DNA of 64,000 bases. Origin: an uncultured Opitutia bacterium. Its GTDB lineage: Bacteria > Verrucomicrobiota > Verrucomicrobiia > Opitutales > Opitutaceae. How positions within the stretch are numbered: position 1 is the stretch's first letter; every line of letters starts with the position of its first letter. The notes beneath the pieces are model-generated. The model made no database searches and had not been told where the DNA came from. It was given only the letters and a program-made list of their open reading frames with translations. Shown here piece after piece: positions 63,826-64,000 of the stretch. The position numbers were made by a program, and so were the translations under genes. The DNA lies in the NCBI GenBank assembly GCA_903834135.1, contig CAILHZ010000016.1:124001-188000 (forward strand), written 5' to 3'.

Positions 63826-64000
63826 TCAGGAACGCCGAGTCCAATAAACAATTAAGCCCATTAAAGCTGCAATTCCAGGTAGAGCAAAGATTAGACAGTA
63901 ACGTAAATTCTGAAGTTCCCTTGGACTAAGTAATAATTGAAATCGGTCAATAGGCCGTGAGGGGATATTAAGCTGGGTATCCCTATCAACCATCCAATTA
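63826..64000 (-). CDS. C-terminus of a GldG-like ABC-transporter auxiliary protein (5' part beyond window)
   Basis: The frame from 64000 to the stop at 63826 reads NWMVDRDTQLNIPSRPI, then DRFQLLLSPRELQNLRY, then a hydrophobic segment CLIFALPGIAALMGLIVYW and TRRS. This NW(M/L)xxRDxxLxIPxRxxxxxxxxL...LR...xPxxxxxxGxxVWxRRR end is typical of the GldG family, and a DUF4340 gene follows in the usual order. Only 58 codons are visible. Confidence 0.75.
   Translation of the reverse strand, partial: NWMVDRDTQLNIPSRPIDRFQLLLSPRELQNLRYCLIFALPGIAALMGLIVYWTRRS

Overview
The window reads as a chromosomal segment of a Gram-negative, moderately A+T-rich member of the Verrucomicrobiota, most likely Opitutae. 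This is inference from gene content: a TonB-dependent receptor with the N-terminal style common in Opitutaceae, a LacI-family regulator, formylglycine sulfatases, Tat-exported Gfo/Idh/MocA dehydrogenases, a DUF1080 protein, a homospermidine synthase and a GldG/DUF4340/AsmA-like cluster. I see no IS element, prophage, CRISPR array, rRNA operon or integrase. Most genes are closely packed, many overlap by 1-14 bases, and Shine-Dalgarno sequences are weak or absent.

Layout. 1-10009 is an accessory catabolic locus: a cut-off Tat-exported amidohydrolase, a large TonB receptor, and then a co-directional run of a NagB-type deaminase, a LacI regulator, a ceramidase-like protein, a SorAB-type sulfite dehydrogenase and an arylsulfatase. 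Two identical-format palindromes (TTAACNGTTAA) stand in front of receptor/nagB and in front of the lacI gene. 10010-11311 holds a terminator, an initiator tRNA and rplM-rpsI. 11355-23288 is an arginine/polyamine block: an outer-membrane protein, argC, homospermidine synthase, ornithine decarboxylase, argJ (opposite strand), argB, argD, argF, argG and an amidase. 23298-26492 is a RidA gene divergent from a THI5/NMT1-type ABC importer. 26496-32841 is a sugar-acid operon on the minus strand (tagaturonate-epimerase-like protein, uronate isomerase, tartronate-semialdehyde-type reductase, HpcH/HpaI aldolase, glucarate-dehydratase-like enolase).

33016-36898 has a Spy-like periplasmic protein, an LptF/G permease, a 2OG-Fe(II) oxygenase and a long cystathionine-gamma-synthase-like enzyme. 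37188-42854 is one tight six-gene operon (DoxX-like membrane protein, Tat-exported dehydrogenase, F5/8-like exported protein, GT39-type membrane glycosyltransferase, ApbE, DUF1080 3-keto-glycoside hydrolase candidate) closed by a bidirectional terminator. This is the best candidate for an undescribed system. 42919-49064 is housekeeping on the minus strand (purA, folC, accD, truA, ruvX, class IV aminotransferase). 49109-51375 carries a small HTH protein with a striking A+T-rich repeat/palindrome leader, a mannonate-oxidoreductase-like SDR and a divergent HTH-metallo-beta-lactamase fusion. 51441-55109 is trpE, a GT2 glycosyltransferase, queA and a TPR protein. 55106-64000 has a second Gfo/Idh/MocA protein, def, a polytopic membrane protein, a sulfatase homologue that has lost its catalytic residues, an AsmA-like protein, a DUF4340 protein and the end of a GldG-like protein.

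The main surprises are a sulfatase pseudoenzyme (57804-59006), an AccD in which all four zinc-ribbon cysteines are replaced, a shared LacI-type operator linking uptake and deamination genes, homospermidine genes nested in the arginine cluster, and the 3-keto-glycoside-like operon. All family assignments come from reading the sequence by eye; none was checked against a database.
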